Notes: generated from the sequence alone by a model not told the origin. A DNA stretch of 64,000 nt from an uncultured Flaviramulus sp. (GCA_947495125.1 CANLXL010000004.1:210322-274321), one strand, 5' to 3'; shown: positions 18,999-28,773, counted from the stretch's first letter. Numbers and translations: made by a program.

Positions 18999-20078
18999 TT
19001 ATTTTGTGAATATTCGTTTCATGACTTCGGTTTTTTTGTCATCATTAGCTATGGCTGAAGCCGTAAACATCATCACACCACTAGACTTTCCGGCCAATCC
19101 ACCTTCAAGAACAGTTTCGAGTTCTTCATGTGAGGTGTCAGATGCCTGAACGATGGGCCACACTTTTGGATACGTGTCTTCTTTGATGTCTAGCCGATCA
19201 CTAAACCAGAGTATATTCTCTTTTACCCAATCGGGGGATCTTTCCATTCTTTCATGATATACCATAGGAGAAAATACATCAATGGTTTTCTTTAGCATGT
19301 CGTAGTCGAGACCCAATATGCGACGTCTCGCACCGTTAAATTCCTGATCATTCCACGGACAATGATAAAGCCCCAGCAGTGCCTCGGGCTTAATGCTCTT
19401 AATAATATTTTTCATACTATAGCTCCAATCATAAATAACTTTACATCTCCAATCTCGCCATGATTTATCTTGATTACTTAATATCCATTGCGCTTTTCCG
19501 GAGGTCGTTCCGTCAGGTATTGTAATTCCGGAATCTTTAGAGAATTGATCGAGACAATGATCGCAAAAACAGGTTTCAGGTAATATGGGTTCCGGGTCTT
19601 CGAACTGAGCATGCCAGTGGACATAATCCATCCAAACCCCATCTAAATCATATTTTAGGAGCAAATCTCGTAATTGGTTAAAGCGATACTGACGAAAACC
19701 GGGCTCGGTTGGACAAACACCCATAAACCATGTGGCGGCTTCTACTTTTTCACCGTTTTCATTTATCGCCCAGGCTTCGGGATGCTTTTGAACGTAATTC
19801 TTACCATTCAAGGTGGCAAATTCAGCAAAGACCTTTAATCCTTCAGATTTGGCTCTATCAATCATATCATGATTTATGGAATGGCTTCGGACAAAAATAG
19901 CATTAACACCAAGGTTATTGAGGTTTAAGCCTTTATCCCATAAAGGCTTAGGGCTTCCGTAAACCCCTTGAATCTTAGATGTTTTAGATGAATCCTGCTG
20001 GCATGAGATGAATAATAGCAGCGGTAAAACCATATAAAGCAAAATGTGCCGTGGGTAACGTTTTTCGTTTAAATGCAT
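18999..20078 (-). CDS. Glycosidase-like TIM-barrel lipoprotein
   Basis: Exported lipoprotein of 359 residues with lipobox LLLFISC (Cys about 26). The body reads like the catalytic barrel of hypothetical glycoside hydrolases of the GHL/family-10-like and alpha-galactosidase superfamily: a DGVWMDYVHWH stretch (about 155) with candidate acidic residues, a cysteine pair CFCDHC (about 180), LGLYHCPWND and IDVFSPMVYHERM. No carbohydrate-uptake genes lie beside it; it converges on bshA with a 62-bp gap. Family membership is moderately sure; substrate and activity are not known. Confidence 0.65.
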   Translation of the reverse strand: MHLNEKRYPRHILLYMVLPLLLFISCQQDSSKTSKIQGVYGSPKPLWDKGLNLNNLGVNAIFVRSHSINHDMIDRAKSEGLKVFAEFATLNGKNYVQKHPEAWAINENGEKVEAATWFMGVCPTEPGFRQYRFNQLRDLLLKYDLDGVWMDYVHWHAQFEDPEPILPETCFCDHCLDQFSKDSGITIPDGTTSGKAQWILSNQDKSWRDWRCKVIYDWSYSMKNIIKSIKPEALLGLYHCPWNDQEFNGARRRILGLDYDMLKKTIDVFSPMVYHERMERSPDWVKENILWFSDRLDIKEDTYPKVWPIVQASDTSHEELETVLEGGLAGKSSGVMMFTASAIANDDKKTEVMKRIFTK

Positions 20079-20158
20079 GGTGATCCTTGTTTTAAAACAT
20101 TTTCTGTAGGTGCAATTTGACTATGAAATTGATTTTATTAAAGATACATAAAAACAAA

Positions 20159-20186
20159 AAACCAGAGAAGCAAACGTCTCTGGTTC
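20159..20186 (-). terminator. Rho-independent terminator of the gene at 20232-20723
   Basis: Perfect stem ACCAGAGA (20161-20168) / TCTCTGGT (20177-20184), extendable by one A-T pair, with an 8-nt loop. Read on the minus strand it is followed by a T-rich run (complement of the A tract just before 20161). It sits downstream of the beta-barrel gene on that strand. Confidence 0.75.
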
Positions 20187-20231
20187 ATTAAAACTTATTA
20201 AATCTATAGTTTTTATAGGCTAAATGCGGTG

Positions 20232-20723
20232 TTAAAATTGATAACGAATACCTAAAGCAATATCAAAATCTAAATCGTTATTATCGTAGGTGTCATCACC
20301 AAAGCCAATTTCCGGTCTAAAATCTAAAGATAAAAGTAACGGAATATCAAAACTATATTCTATACCAATATCACCTGCGGCAAAAACAAAGGTATCTGTT
20401 ATATCTCCTCCTCCGGGAACGTCGAAATTAAAAGAGCCAATACCTCCACCGGCACCAACATACCAATTAAAATCGCCATCAAGAGGCATTACCCATTGGT
20501 ATAAACCTGCAAGCTTAAAACCACTGTAATTGTTGCCGTCTCTCCATCCCAAATCTAATTCCAAACGGTTGTCTAGGCCTAAAGCCTTTTGGTACGATAC
20601 TTCTGCACCTAAACCGTCGCTGTCACCCAAACGTAAACCAATGGCGTTGTCTGCAATGTTTTGAGAACTGGCACTAAAAGTAAATCCAATTAATGCTAAG
20701 GATAATAAAAATAATTTTTTCAT
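20232..20723 (-). CDS. Small outer-membrane beta-barrel protein
   Basis: Exported protein of 163 residues with a signal peptide cleaved after about residue 20 (SASSQN). The mature part consists of alternating hydrophobic and polar strands with Gly/Asp turns (LDLGWRDGNNYSGFKLAG, WYVGAGGGIG, IGIEYSF) and ends in IRYQF, a C-terminal aromatic typical of outer-membrane barrels. It looks like an eight-stranded OmpA/OmpW-type barrel without a peptidoglycan-binding domain. A clear terminator follows it. The function, possibly structural or small-molecule permeation, cannot be read from sequence. Confidence 0.8.
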   Translation of the reverse strand: MKKLFLLSLALIGFTFSASSQNIADNAIGLRLGDSDGLGAEVSYQKALGLDNRLELDLGWRDGNNYSGFKLAGLYQWVMPLDGDFNWYVGAGGGIGSFNFDVPGGGDITDTFVFAAGDIGIEYSFDIPLLLSLDFRPEIGFGDDTYDNNDLDFDIALGIRYQF

Positions 20724-20850
20724 AAAGTTAAATTTTGTTATTTGTTTTGGACACTATTATATAAATACGTCACATTTCGTAATTCAGATTACCATTACAA
20801 AAATAACGCCAAAACTCAATATTTATTTATTTTATGAAATAAAAAATAAC

Positions 20851-21654
20851 TTAATTCAAAACCATATCGGTACTTTCAAAAATCTTATCAGCAGAATCGG
20901 CAATAAAACCTTTAAAAAGTTTTCCGCCGATTTTATAGCGATATGCAAATTCGTAGTAGCATGATGTGATGTTGTAAATACCTTCTTGAAATTCAATACT
21001 TATTTTATCTGCCAAAATGCTGGATTGTTCTAAAAACTGATTTGGTGTTCCCTTGATCTCTCCACCCGACGTATTCATTTTAAAGCCATTGGTCTTTAAA
21101 AAAGAGTTAACATCTTGCAAATTGTTAAATGTGCTTAGTTTGTTGACATTTACAGTAAAATGGTTGGGGCAAAATCCGTTGACATAGAGCCATGCGGCAT
21201 ATTCTGATTCTGCCAGTAATTTCAAGTAAAGCGCATAGCTGGGCTTATCCCAAAGACGCCCGGAATAAATAAGTGATTCGGGAGTTACAGTACTAAAGTC
21301 GGCCGTGTTTAAAATGCTTTTAATAGCGTTTTGTAATTCACTGGAAAGCGCTCTGGTAATAAGTTGACTAATAAATATTAAAGGTGCGTTTTTGTCGGTT
21401 TTATGCTCAAAATGTTTTGCATATAGTTTCTTTTTTTTAAAATGATAATCTGCTTTGAATACATATCCGTTTTTAGTGAAAGCCGTTGCTAAAACATCAA
21501 TATTAATTTTATCGTCATCGAAAGTTCTGAATGCAATATGGTCGTTTGCAACATGGTTTCCTTCAGATTCAAATAAGTCTTTTACTTTTTGAGCAGATGG
21601 TGTTCGTTGGGAGTAATCGTTCCATAGTTTTTTCAATAATTGTATGTTATCCAT
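20851..21654 (-). CDS. DUF1338 protein, HglS-like 2-oxoadipate dioxygenase/decarboxylase
   Basis: Cytosolic non-heme iron enzyme family (DUF1338/YdcJ) that includes Pseudomonas HglS, which turns 2-oxoadipate into D-2-hydroxyglutarate in lysine breakdown. The 267-residue protein shows a candidate metal triad: His39 in NDHIAFRTF, His165 in CPNHFTVNV and Glu235 in YYEFAYRY, with Arg43 four residues after the first His, the spacing I recall for HglS His70/Arg74. It is shorter than the 464-residue HglS but typical for the small DUF1338 type. It is divergent from an Lrp regulator and a YdiJ-like dehydrogenase that would consume D-2-hydroxyglutarate. Family firm, reaction inferred from context. Confidence 0.88.
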   Translation of the reverse strand: MDNIQLLKKLWNDYSQRTPSAQKVKDLFESEGNHVANDHIAFRTFDDDKINIDVLATAFTKNGYVFKADYHFKKKKLYAKHFEHKTDKNAPLIFISQLITRALSSELQNAIKSILNTADFSTVTPESLIYSGRLWDKPSYALYLKLLAESEYAAWLYVNGFCPNHFTVNVNKLSTFNNLQDVNSFLKTNGFKMNTSGGEIKGTPNQFLEQSSILADKISIEFQEGIYNITSCYYEFAYRYKIGGKLFKGFIADSADKIFESTDMVLN

Positions 21655-21813
21655 GATTGTAGAGTTTTATGATGCAAAAATAATTCATATTAATTTTTAT
21701 AATGATATAAAACAGTTAATTTCGTTCTTTAATACATTGTATTTTTTATAATATATTATTATTTAATATTTTTATAATCAAATTAACTATATTGATTTAA
21801 AATTTTAGAAATT
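21655..21813. promoter_or_regulatory. Divergent AT-rich control region between DUF1338 and lrp-type genes
   Basis: A 159-bp, extremely AT-rich gap holds the promoters of both divergent genes. It contains short palindromic AT stretches such as ATAATATATTAT at 21748-21759. Lrp/AsnC proteins favour such AT-rich, bendable DNA, so the adjacent regulator probably acts here. No specific operator can be defined by eye. Confidence 0.4.
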
Positions 21814-22278
21814 ATGAGTCAACTTGATTTTATAAATCAGCAAATTATTTTGGCCTTAAAAGCTGATGCGAGAACATCGTATTCGAAAATTGCCGAAGAT
21901 TTAAAGATTTCAAACTCTTTGGTGCATCAACGCATAAAAAAAATGAAGGAGGAAGGCATTGTAAAAAAAGCCGATTTAATCGTAGATGAAAAGAAAATAG
22001 GTTATCATACCAAAGCTTATGTTGGTATCAGACTCAAAGAAGCGCGTTTTGCCGGCAAAGTTGTAGACGCTCTGCATAAGGTTTCGGAAATAACAGAATG
22101 CAATTACGTATCCGGAAAATATGCTATTTTTATATTAATATATGCCAAAAACAACGATCATTTAAGATCAATTTTATATAATGAGGTTCATCAGATAGAT
22201 GGTGTTGCAGGAACAGATTCTTTTATTTGTTTTTCAACTAACTTTGACAGATCTGTACCAATAATTCTAGAAGCCTAA
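21814..22278 (+). CDS. Lrp/AsnC family transcriptional regulator
   Basis: Amino-acid responsive DNA-binding protein of 154 residues. An N-terminal winged helix (about 3-60; DARTSYSKIAEDLKISNSLV then HQRIKKMKEEGIV) is followed by a RAM/Lrp ligand domain (about 65-150). The downstream YdiJ-like gene starts 1 bp after its stop, so the two are translationally linked. Divergent orientation to the DUF1338 gene fits local control of a lysine or 2-oxoadipate breakdown module, with lysine or 2-aminoadipate as likely effector (inference). Confidence 0.92.
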   Translation: MSQLDFINQQIILALKADARTSYSKIAEDLKISNSLVHQRIKKMKEEGIVKKADLIVDEKKIGYHTKAYVGIRLKEARFAGKVVDALHKVSEITECNYVSGKYAIFILIYAKNNDHLRSILYNEVHQIDGVAGTDSFICFSTNFDRSVPIILEA

Positions 22279-22279
22279 T

Positions 22280-25210
22280 ATGAGTGATAATTTAGAAGTG
22301 TTAAATCAACAATTATCTGGTGAATTAAAGTTCGATAATCTTTATAAATCCGTTTATGCTACAGATGCTTCGGTATATAGAATGTTACCCCTCGCTGTGG
22401 CTTACCCAAAGCACAGTGATGACATTAAAAAACTCATTCGATTTGCGAAAGCACATAATACGTCGCTAATTCCCAGGACGGCAGGGACATCTCTCGCCGG
22501 ACAATGTGTTGGTAATGGGATTGTTGTTGATGTTTCCAAATATTTTACCAAGATTATAGAAGTTGATGAAAAGAACAAAACGGTAACGGTGCAACCCGGA
22601 GTTGTACGCGATCAATTGAATAATTATTTAAAACCTTTTGGGTTGTTTTTCGGGCCAAATACATCCACATCAAATCGCTGTATGATTGGTGGCATGGTGG
22701 GTAATAACTCTTCAGGGACAACATCCATTCAATATGGAGTGACCCGAGATAAAGTTTTAGAGTTACAAACCATTTTAAGTGATGGGAGTGAGGCTGTTTT
22801 TGGTCATATATCTTCAGAAGAGTTTTCAAAGAAAATGGAAGAAGATTCATTAGAAGGACATATATACAAAACAGTTCATGCTGAATTACTTCCAGAGACT
22901 GTTCAAAAAAACATCATTGATAATTTTCCAAAACCGGAAATCCATCGAAGAAATACGGGGTATGCTATTGACGAATTAATAAACTCTGAGGTGTTTTCTG
23001 AATCTACCGAAAGCTTTAATATGTGTAAACTACTTTCCGGTAGTGAAGGAACCTTGGCATTTACAACCCAGATTACTTTAAAATTGGATAAGTTGCCACC
23101 TTCAGAAAGCATCATGGTTGCGGCGCATTTTGATAGTATTGAAAATTGTTTAAGTGCTGTTATCCCTGTAATGAAGCATAATTTATTCACTTGTGAAATG
23201 ATGGATAAAACCATCCTGGATTGTACCAGGCAGAATAAAACGCAACAAGCGAATAGAACCTTTTTACAGGGTGATCCTGTGGCTATTTTAATGTGTGAAA
23301 TAAAGTCTGAAACCAAAGCTGATGCGAATGAAAAGGCAAAAGCTCTAGTTGAAAATTTAGAGCGTTCAGGGTTGAGTTATGCCTTTCCATTATTGGTTGG
23401 AAAGGACATAGATAAAGCCTTAGAGCTACGTAAAGCCGGGCTGGGGTTGCTGGGAAACATCATTGGCGATAAAAAAGCAGTGGCCTGTATTGAAGATACA
23501 GCAGTTACGCTACCGGATCTGGCAAATTTTATTGCAGAGTTCACAGCTTTAATGAAAGCATATAATCAGGATGCGGTGTATTATGCCCATGCCGGGGCCG
23601 GAGAATTGCATTTACGACCAATTCTCGATTTGAAAAAGCGGGAAGATGTTGAATTGTTTAGAAAGATAACTACCGATGTAGCACTCTTGGTAAAGAAGTA
23701 TAAAGGGTCTTTTAGTGGTGAGCATGGTGATGGAATTGTTCGTGCGGAGTTTATTCCTCTAATGATAGGCGACGATAACTATGCTATTTTGAAACGCATA
23801 AAAGCAGCATTTGATCCGGATAATATATTTAACCCGGGAAAAATAGTGGATGCGTTTCCTATGGACCAATCATTGCGCTATATACCGAATAGAGAAGAAC
23901 CAAATATTAAAACGGTATTGGATTTTTCTAAATCTGGAGGGATTCTCCGTGAAGCTGAAAAATGCAATGGTTCCGGTGATTGTAGAAAATTACCCGAGTT
24001 TGGAGGTGTTATGTGTCCAAGTTATAGAGCAACACGTAACGAAAAAGATACGACTCGTGCCCGAGCCAATGCATTACGTGAATTTTTAACCATCCCGATG
24101 GCTATCGGGACGGATAAGACGAACAAATTTGACCATAAAGAACTCAAAGATGTTTTTGATTTGTGTTTAAGTTGTAAAGCTTGTGCAAGTGAATGTCCTA
24201 GTAGTGTCGATGTGGCAAGTTTAAAAGCAGAGTTTCAATACCAATATCAAATGGCTAATGGTGTGTCTTTGCGTACTAAACTATTCGCATATAACAACCT
24301 ACTAAATAAATTGGGAAGGCTATCAACGGGCTTAACGAATTTTGTGTTTTCTAATGCCATTTCTGCATCTATTTTAAAGAAATCTCTGCATATTGCAAAA
24401 GAAAGAAGCTTACCTTTATTGTCAAGTAAAAGTTTAAATAAAGAGTATCAATTATTTAAAAATAAAATAGTTACAAATAACTCAATAAAAACCGTTTACC
24501 TTTTTAATGATGAGTTTACCAATCATTTGGATACGGCCATTGGTGTTGATGCCTTGGCGTTATTACATGCCTTAAATTATGAAGTAAGACTTATAGAACA
24601 TTCAGAATCCGGACGTGCATTTTTATCTAAAGGTTTATTAGAACAGGCTAAAGATTTTGCCAATAAAAATGTTTCGGTTTTTAAAGATAAAGTTTCAAAA
24701 GAAACACCTCTTATCGGAATTGAGCCATCGGCGATCTTAACTTTCAAAGATGAATATTTGAAATTGGCTGATGATAGAGCGTCTGCGGAAGCGATAGCCG
24801 AGAATACCTTCTTAATTGAAGAGTTTATTCAAAATGAAATAGCATTGGGAAATGTAAGATCTGAACAATTTACCTCAGATGAAAAAACCATCAAATTTCA
24901 TGGACATTGCCATCAGAAGGCGCTTTCAAATCAACTCTCAAGTTTTAAGGTTCTGAATCTCCCTAAAAATTATAAGATCACCATTATTCCAAGTGGATGC
25001 TGTGGCATGGCGGGAAGTTTTGGATATGAAAAGGAGCATTATAAAGTTAGTATGCAGGTTGGTGAACAAACACTATTCCCCGCTGTAAGAAGAGCACCGG
25101 AAGATAGTATTATCTCAGCAAATGGAACCAGTTGCAGACATCAGATCAAAGACGGTACGCAACGGGAAGCTAAACATCCTATTACGATTTTAAAAGAAGC
25201 ACTACTTTAG
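22280..25210 (+). CDS. YdiJ/D2HGDH-like FAD and Fe-S dehydrogenase
   Basis: Large flavin/iron-sulfur enzyme (976 residues) of the type that oxidises D-2-hydroxyglutarate or D-lactate to the 2-oxo acid. In order: FAD-binding_4 domain (about 35-265) with PRTAGTSLAGQCVGNG, FAD-oxidase C domain (about 270-535) with HAGAGELHLRP and FSGEHGDGIVR, a 4Fe-4S dicluster region (about 555-655) with CNGSGDCRK and CLSCKACASECP, and a CCG-type C-terminal domain with FHGHCHQKAL and SGCCGMAGSFGYEKEH. Length matches YdiJ (about 1000). Next to a HglS-like gene, D-2-hydroxyglutarate is the most likely substrate. A palindromic repeat appears to be embedded in frame near residue 607. The gene overlaps the next, convergent gene by 9 bp. 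Confidence 0.9.
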   Translation: MSDNLEVLNQQLSGELKFDNLYKSVYATDASVYRMLPLAVAYPKHSDDIKKLIRFAKAHNTSLIPRTAGTSLAGQCVGNGIVVDVSKYFTKIIEVDEKNKTVTVQPGVVRDQLNNYLKPFGLFFGPNTSTSNRCMIGGMVGNNSSGTTSIQYGVTRDKVLELQTILSDGSEAVFGHISSEEFSKKMEEDSLEGHIYKTVHAELLPETVQKNIIDNFPKPEIHRRNTGYAIDELINSEVFSESTESFNMCKLLSGSEGTLAFTTQITLKLDKLPPSESIMVAAHFDSIENCLSAVIPVMKHNLFTCEMMDKTILDCTRQNKTQQANRTFLQGDPVAILMCEIKSETKADANEKAKALVENLERSGLSYAFPLLVGKDIDKALELRKAGLGLLGNIIGDKKAVACIEDTAVTLPDLANFIAEFTALMKAYNQDAVYYAHAGAGELHLRPILDLKKREDVELFRKITTDVALLVKKYKGSFSGEHGDGIVRAEFIPLMIGDDNYAILKRIKAAFDPDNIFNPGKIVDAFPMDQSLRYIPNREEPNIKTVLDFSKSGGILREAEKCNGSGDCRKLPEFGGVMCPSYRATRNEKDTTRARANALREFLTIPMAIGTDKTNKFDHKELKDVFDLCLSCKACASECPSSVDVASLKAEFQYQYQMANGVSLRTKLFAYNNLLNKLGRLSTGLTNFVFSNAISASILKKSLHIAKERSLPLLSSKSLNKEYQLFKNKIVTNNSIKTVYLFNDEFTNHLDTAIGVDALALLHALNYEVRLIEHSESGRAFLSKGLLEQAKDFANKNVSVFKDKVSKETPLIGIEPSAILTFKDEYLKLADDRASAEAIAENTFLIEEFIQNEIALGNVRSEQFTSDEKTIKFHGHCHQKALSNQLSSFKVLNLPKNYKITIIPSGCCGMAGSFGYEKEHYKVSMQVGEQTLFPAVRRAPEDSIISANGTSCRHQIKDGTQREAKHPITILKEALL
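24093..24110. repeat. Palindromic REP-like element inside the dehydrogenase coding sequence
   Basis: Imperfect palindrome TCCCGAT-GGCT-ATCGGGA within codons for about residues 605-611. It matches the intergenic palindromes at 58683-58706 and 62941-62958, and it falls in the variable linker between the FAD part and the second Fe-S motif. Confidence 0.6.
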
Positions 25211-26080
25211 TTTTTTAATATTTTGCTCTACAATCGTAATAGCCGCGATAAGATCTTGTATTTCGGTATTTTCGAACACTTCTTCCTCAGTTTCCGTATA
25301 AAAAGGTAGAAGTTTGTCTTTGTTGTATTGATATATTTTCCAACGTTTAAATTGATATTCTAAAGCTGTGAAATTTTCTACCCAATCACCCGAATTCAGA
25401 TATATGGTGTTGCCGTGTTTGTTTTCTTTGTGTTCTTTTTTAGGTTGATGTATATGTCCGCAAACCACATAATCATAACCATTTTCGATGGCTAGATCCG
25501 AGATTACAGTTTCGTAATCGTTGATATACTTTATAGCACCTTTCACGCTGTTTTTTACTTTTTTTGATAATGAATAACGTTCTTTACCACGCTTTTCGAG
25601 ATACCAATTGACCATCCTGTTGATTAGTGTTAAAAAATCGTATCCATAGCCTCCAAGTCTTGCCAGCCATTTAGCATTTTGAATAGAAACATCGAAAACA
25701 TCACCATGAAAAAACCAGGCTTTTTTCCCATTTAAGTCCAGTACAGCCTTATCTACAATAGAAATATTACCGATGGTCGTACCACTGAATTTCCTTAGCA
25801 TTTCGTCATGATTCCCCGTAATGTATATAATTTCAACACCATGGGACGCCATATCCATGATTTTTTTGATAACTTTTAAATGGGATTTTGGAAAATACCG
25901 TTTGTTAAATTGCCAAATATCAATAATATCTCCGTTCAGAATAAGCTTTTTAGGTGCAATACTATTCAAATAGGTTAGTAGATGTTTCGCATGACAACCG
26001 TAAGTCCCTAAATGCACATCGGAAATTACGGCAATTTCAATTTTACGTTTAATTTTCAAAGGTGTGTATTTAAGCAACAT
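25202..26080 (-). CDS. LpxH-like UDP-2,3-diacylglucosamine diphosphatase / metallophosphoesterase
   Basis: Calcineurin-type metallophosphoesterase of 292 residues with the full metal motif set: ISDVHLG (about 20), NGDIIDIW (about 50), TGNHDEM (about 86), FHGDVFD and VCGHIHQP (about 205). LpxH removes UMP from UDP-2,3-diacylglucosamine in lipid A synthesis; Bacteroidota enzymes of this size and motif set are usually assigned that role, but other phosphoesterase substrates remain possible. Its 3' end overlaps the convergent dehydrogenase gene by 9 bp, and it is divergent from aroC. Confidence 0.8.
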   Translation of the reverse strand: MLLKYTPLKIKRKIEIAVISDVHLGTYGCHAKHLLTYLNSIAPKKLILNGDIIDIWQFNKRYFPKSHLKVIKKIMDMASHGVEIIYITGNHDEMLRKFSGTTIGNISIVDKAVLDLNGKKAWFFHGDVFDVSIQNAKWLARLGGYGYDFLTLINRMVNWYLEKRGKERYSLSKKVKNSVKGAIKYINDYETVISDLAIENGYDYVVCGHIHQPKKEHKENKHGNTIYLNSGDWVENFTALEYQFKRWKIYQYNKDKLLPFYTETEEEVFENTEIQDLIAAITIVEQNIKKLK

Positions 26081-26233
26081 AAATTAATAACATTCATATT
26101 ATTTAATCATTAAGCCATTATTATTTAAGTATGAGTATAACGTTAAATGGATGTTATGCGTTTTGATGGTGGCTTTCTATAATTTCATTTTCGTATGTCT
26201 TAGAATAGATTTACTTTAGCATAAAATTTTTTT

Positions 26234-27295
26234 ATGGCGGGAAATTCTTTCGGAAAACTATTTAATTTGACCACATATGGCGAATCTCATGGCCCTGCAT
26301 TAGGCGGTGTTATTGATGGGTGCCCTCCTGGAATTGAACTTGATTTAGAGGCTATACAACATGAGCTGAATAGAAGAAAGCCAGGGCAGTCTGCCATTGT
26401 TACACAGCGTAAGGAACCGGATACGGTAAAGTTCTACTCTGGAATTTTTGAAGGCAAAACAACAGGAACCTCCATAGGTTTTGTGATTGAAAATACCAAT
26501 CAAAAATCTCACGATTACTCACATATCAAAGACAGTTACAGGCCAAGTCATGCCGATTACACTTACGATCAAAAATATGGTATTCGCGACTATCGAGGCG
26601 GAGGGCGTAGCTCTGCTCGCGAAACGGCATGTCGTGTTGTAGCTGGCGCTATTGCTAAACAAATGCTAAAAGATATTGAGATTACGGCTTATGTTTCCGG
26701 TGTCGGTACTTTAAAACTTGAGAAACCTTATTCTGAATTGGATTTAACAAAAACAGAATCTAATATCGTGCGATGTCCTGACGAGGCTATGGCAATAACC
26801 ATGGAAAAATATATTAAAGAAGTTCGTAGCAAAGGGGATACCGTTGGTGGTATTGTAAGTTGCGTAGTAAAAAATGTACCTGTTGGTTTAGGTGAGCCTG
26901 TCTTCGACAAGTTGCATGCAGAATTGGGTAAGGCCATGTTATCTATAAATGCGGTAAAAGGATTTGAATACGGTAGTGGATTCCATGGAAGTACCATGTA
27001 CGGTAGTGATCATAATGATGCTTTTAATACAGATGGAACGACAAAAACGAATCATTCGGGAGGCATTCAAGGAGGTATAAGCAACGGTATGGATATTTAT
27101 TTTAATGTAGCTTTTAAACCTGTAGCCACGCTTATTCAAAAATATGAGACCATCGATAAGGAAGGAAATACAGTTGAAATGCAAGGAAAAGGACGTCATG
27201 ATCCTTGTGTTGTGCCTAGAGCGGTACCTATAGTAGAAGCGATGGCTGCATTGGTTTTGGCTGATTTTTATGTGCTTAACAAAATTTATAAGTAA
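26234..27295 (+). CDS. aroC: Chorismate synthase
   Basis: Final shikimate-pathway enzyme, converting 5-enolpyruvylshikimate-3-phosphate to chorismate with reduced FMN. The 353-residue protein carries all family signatures: [18 protein letters not shown] at residues 16-33, the [19 protein letters not shown] segment (about 125) and the [15 protein letters not shown] region (about 275). Length is standard. It is followed by a 152-bp gap before the symporter gene and seems to be transcribed alone. Assignment is firm. Confidence 0.97.
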   Translation: MAGNSFGKLFNLTTYGESHGPALGGVIDGCPPGIELDLEAIQHELNRRKPGQSAIVTQRKEPDTVKFYSGIFEGKTTGTSIGFVIENTNQKSHDYSHIKDSYRPSHADYTYDQKYGIRDYRGGGRSSARETACRVVAGAIAKQMLKDIEITAYVSGVGTLKLEKPYSELDLTKTESNIVRCPDEAMAITMEKYIKEVRSKGDTVGGIVSCVVKNVPVGLGEPVFDKLHAELGKAMLSINAVKGFEYGSGFHGSTMYGSDHNDAFNTDGTTKTNHSGGIQGGISNGMDIYFNVAFKPVATLIQKYETIDKEGNTVEMQGKGRHDPCVVPRAVPIVEAMAALVLADFYVLNKIYK

Positions 27296-27447
27296 TCCCC
27301 ATTTTAGGTTTCATTACTTTCTTTAGTATCCCGCATTAAAAAAATGGATATCACATTAATCGGTGCTAAAAAATAATTATATTGTGCTTGTTTGTTCGAA
27401 TAATTATCGATTTTAAAAAAATAACCTTTATTAACCATATTTTATAG

Positions 27448-28773
27448 ATGAAAAAATTAGCACTGCATTGGAAGATTATTATAGGAATGATTCTCGGAAT
27501 CATTTTTGGTTTTATTATGAATGGTGTTGATGGCGGAAAAGGATTTGTAACCGATTGGGTTTCGCCTTTTGGAACGATCTTCATTAACCTTTTAAAGCTT
27601 ATCGCGGTCCCGCTAATTTTGGCATCTCTAATTAAAGGTATTTCAGATCTCAAAGATATTTCTAAAATAAAATCGATGGGCTTACGTACTATTGGTATTT
27701 ATATTGGAACGACATTAGTGGCCATAGTGATTGGTTTGAGCATTGTTAATACGCTCAAACCCGGAAATGGGATGCCACAGGAAACCATTGAAAAAATCAA
27801 ACTTAAATATGAGAATGACGCCGGTGTAGTAGATAAACTAACCAAAGCCAGTGCACAGCAAGATGCAGGGCCATTACAAGCTTTGGTGGATATTTTTCCA
27901 AGTAATATTTTTAGATCTTTTGCAGAAGCTTCTATGCTACAGGTGATCTTTTTCGCTTTATTTGTTGGTATATGTTTGTTACTGATCGGAGAGAAGAAGG
28001 CTAAACCTCTGGTAAACTTTTTTGATTCCCTTAATGAGGTGGTTATGAAGATGGTAGATTTGATCATGCTTTTTGCACCTTATGCTGTTTTCGCTTTATT
28101 AGCCAATGTGATTATTGCTTTCGATGATACTGAGATTTTGGTAAAACTATTGTATTATGCTTTATGTGTGGTTGGCGGATTAATTTTAATGATCGGCTTT
28201 TATCTTCTTTTGATTAGCATTTATGTGAAAAAGTCGCCCCTATGGTTTTTAAAAGAAATAAGTCCGGCACAACTGCTGGCCTTTTCAACGAGCAGTAGTG
28301 CCGCCACTTTACCGGTTACCATGGAACGTGTTGAAGAGCATTTGGGTGTAGACAAAGAAGTGACTGGTTTCGTTTTACCAGTTGGAGCCACGGTCAATAT
28401 GGATGGAACAAGTTTATATCAAGGCATTGCAGCGGTATTCATTATGCAGGTTATTTGGCCTGAAGGTCTAACCTTTACAAATCAATTGGTTATTGTGGCA
28501 ACGGCGCTATTAGCTTCTATAGGAAGTGCAGCGGTACCGAGTGCAGGAATGGTTATGCTCGTTATTGTGTTGGAATCTATTGGTTTTCCGGCGGAATTAT
28601 TACCCATAGGCCTGGCGCTTATTTTTGCTGTAGATAGACCATTAGACATGTGTAGAACGGTTGTAAATGTTACCGGAGATGCTACAGTTTCAATGATGGT
28701 TGCGAAGTCTTTGGACAAACTTCATGATCCAAAACCCAAAGAATGGGACGATCACTACGATGAAGTAAAATAA
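27448..28773 (+). CDS. Dicarboxylate/amino acid:cation symporter (DAACS, GltP-like)
   Basis: Inner-membrane secondary transporter of 441 residues with about eight membrane helices and two re-entrant loops. Family hallmarks are the serine-rich hairpin FSTSSSAATLPVTM (about 285), VGATVNMDGTSLYQG (about 310) and DRPLDMCRTVVNVTGD (about 395) in the substrate and cation site. Likely substrates are glutamate, aspartate or C4-dicarboxylates with sodium or protons. The Asp and Arg in the last motif fit an acidic amino acid carrier, but the choice is inferred. It precedes the ATP-grasp gene by 126 bp. Confidence 0.92.
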   Translation: MKKLALHWKIIIGMILGIIFGFIMNGVDGGKGFVTDWVSPFGTIFINLLKLIAVPLILASLIKGISDLKDISKIKSMGLRTIGIYIGTTLVAIVIGLSIVNTLKPGNGMPQETIEKIKLKYENDAGVVDKLTKASAQQDAGPLQALVDIFPSNIFRSFAEASMLQVIFFALFVGICLLLIGEKKAKPLVNFFDSLNEVVMKMVDLIMLFAPYAVFALLANVIIAFDDTEILVKLLYYALCVVGGLILMIGFYLLLISIYVKKSPLWFLKEISPAQLLAFSTSSSAATLPVTMERVEEHLGVDKEVTGFVLPVGATVNMDGTSLYQGIAAVFIMQVIWPEGLTFTNQLVIVATALLASIGSAAVPSAGMVMLVIVLESIGFPAELLPIGLALIFAVDRPLDMCRTVVNVTGDATVSMMVAKSLDKLHDPKPKEWDDHYDEVK

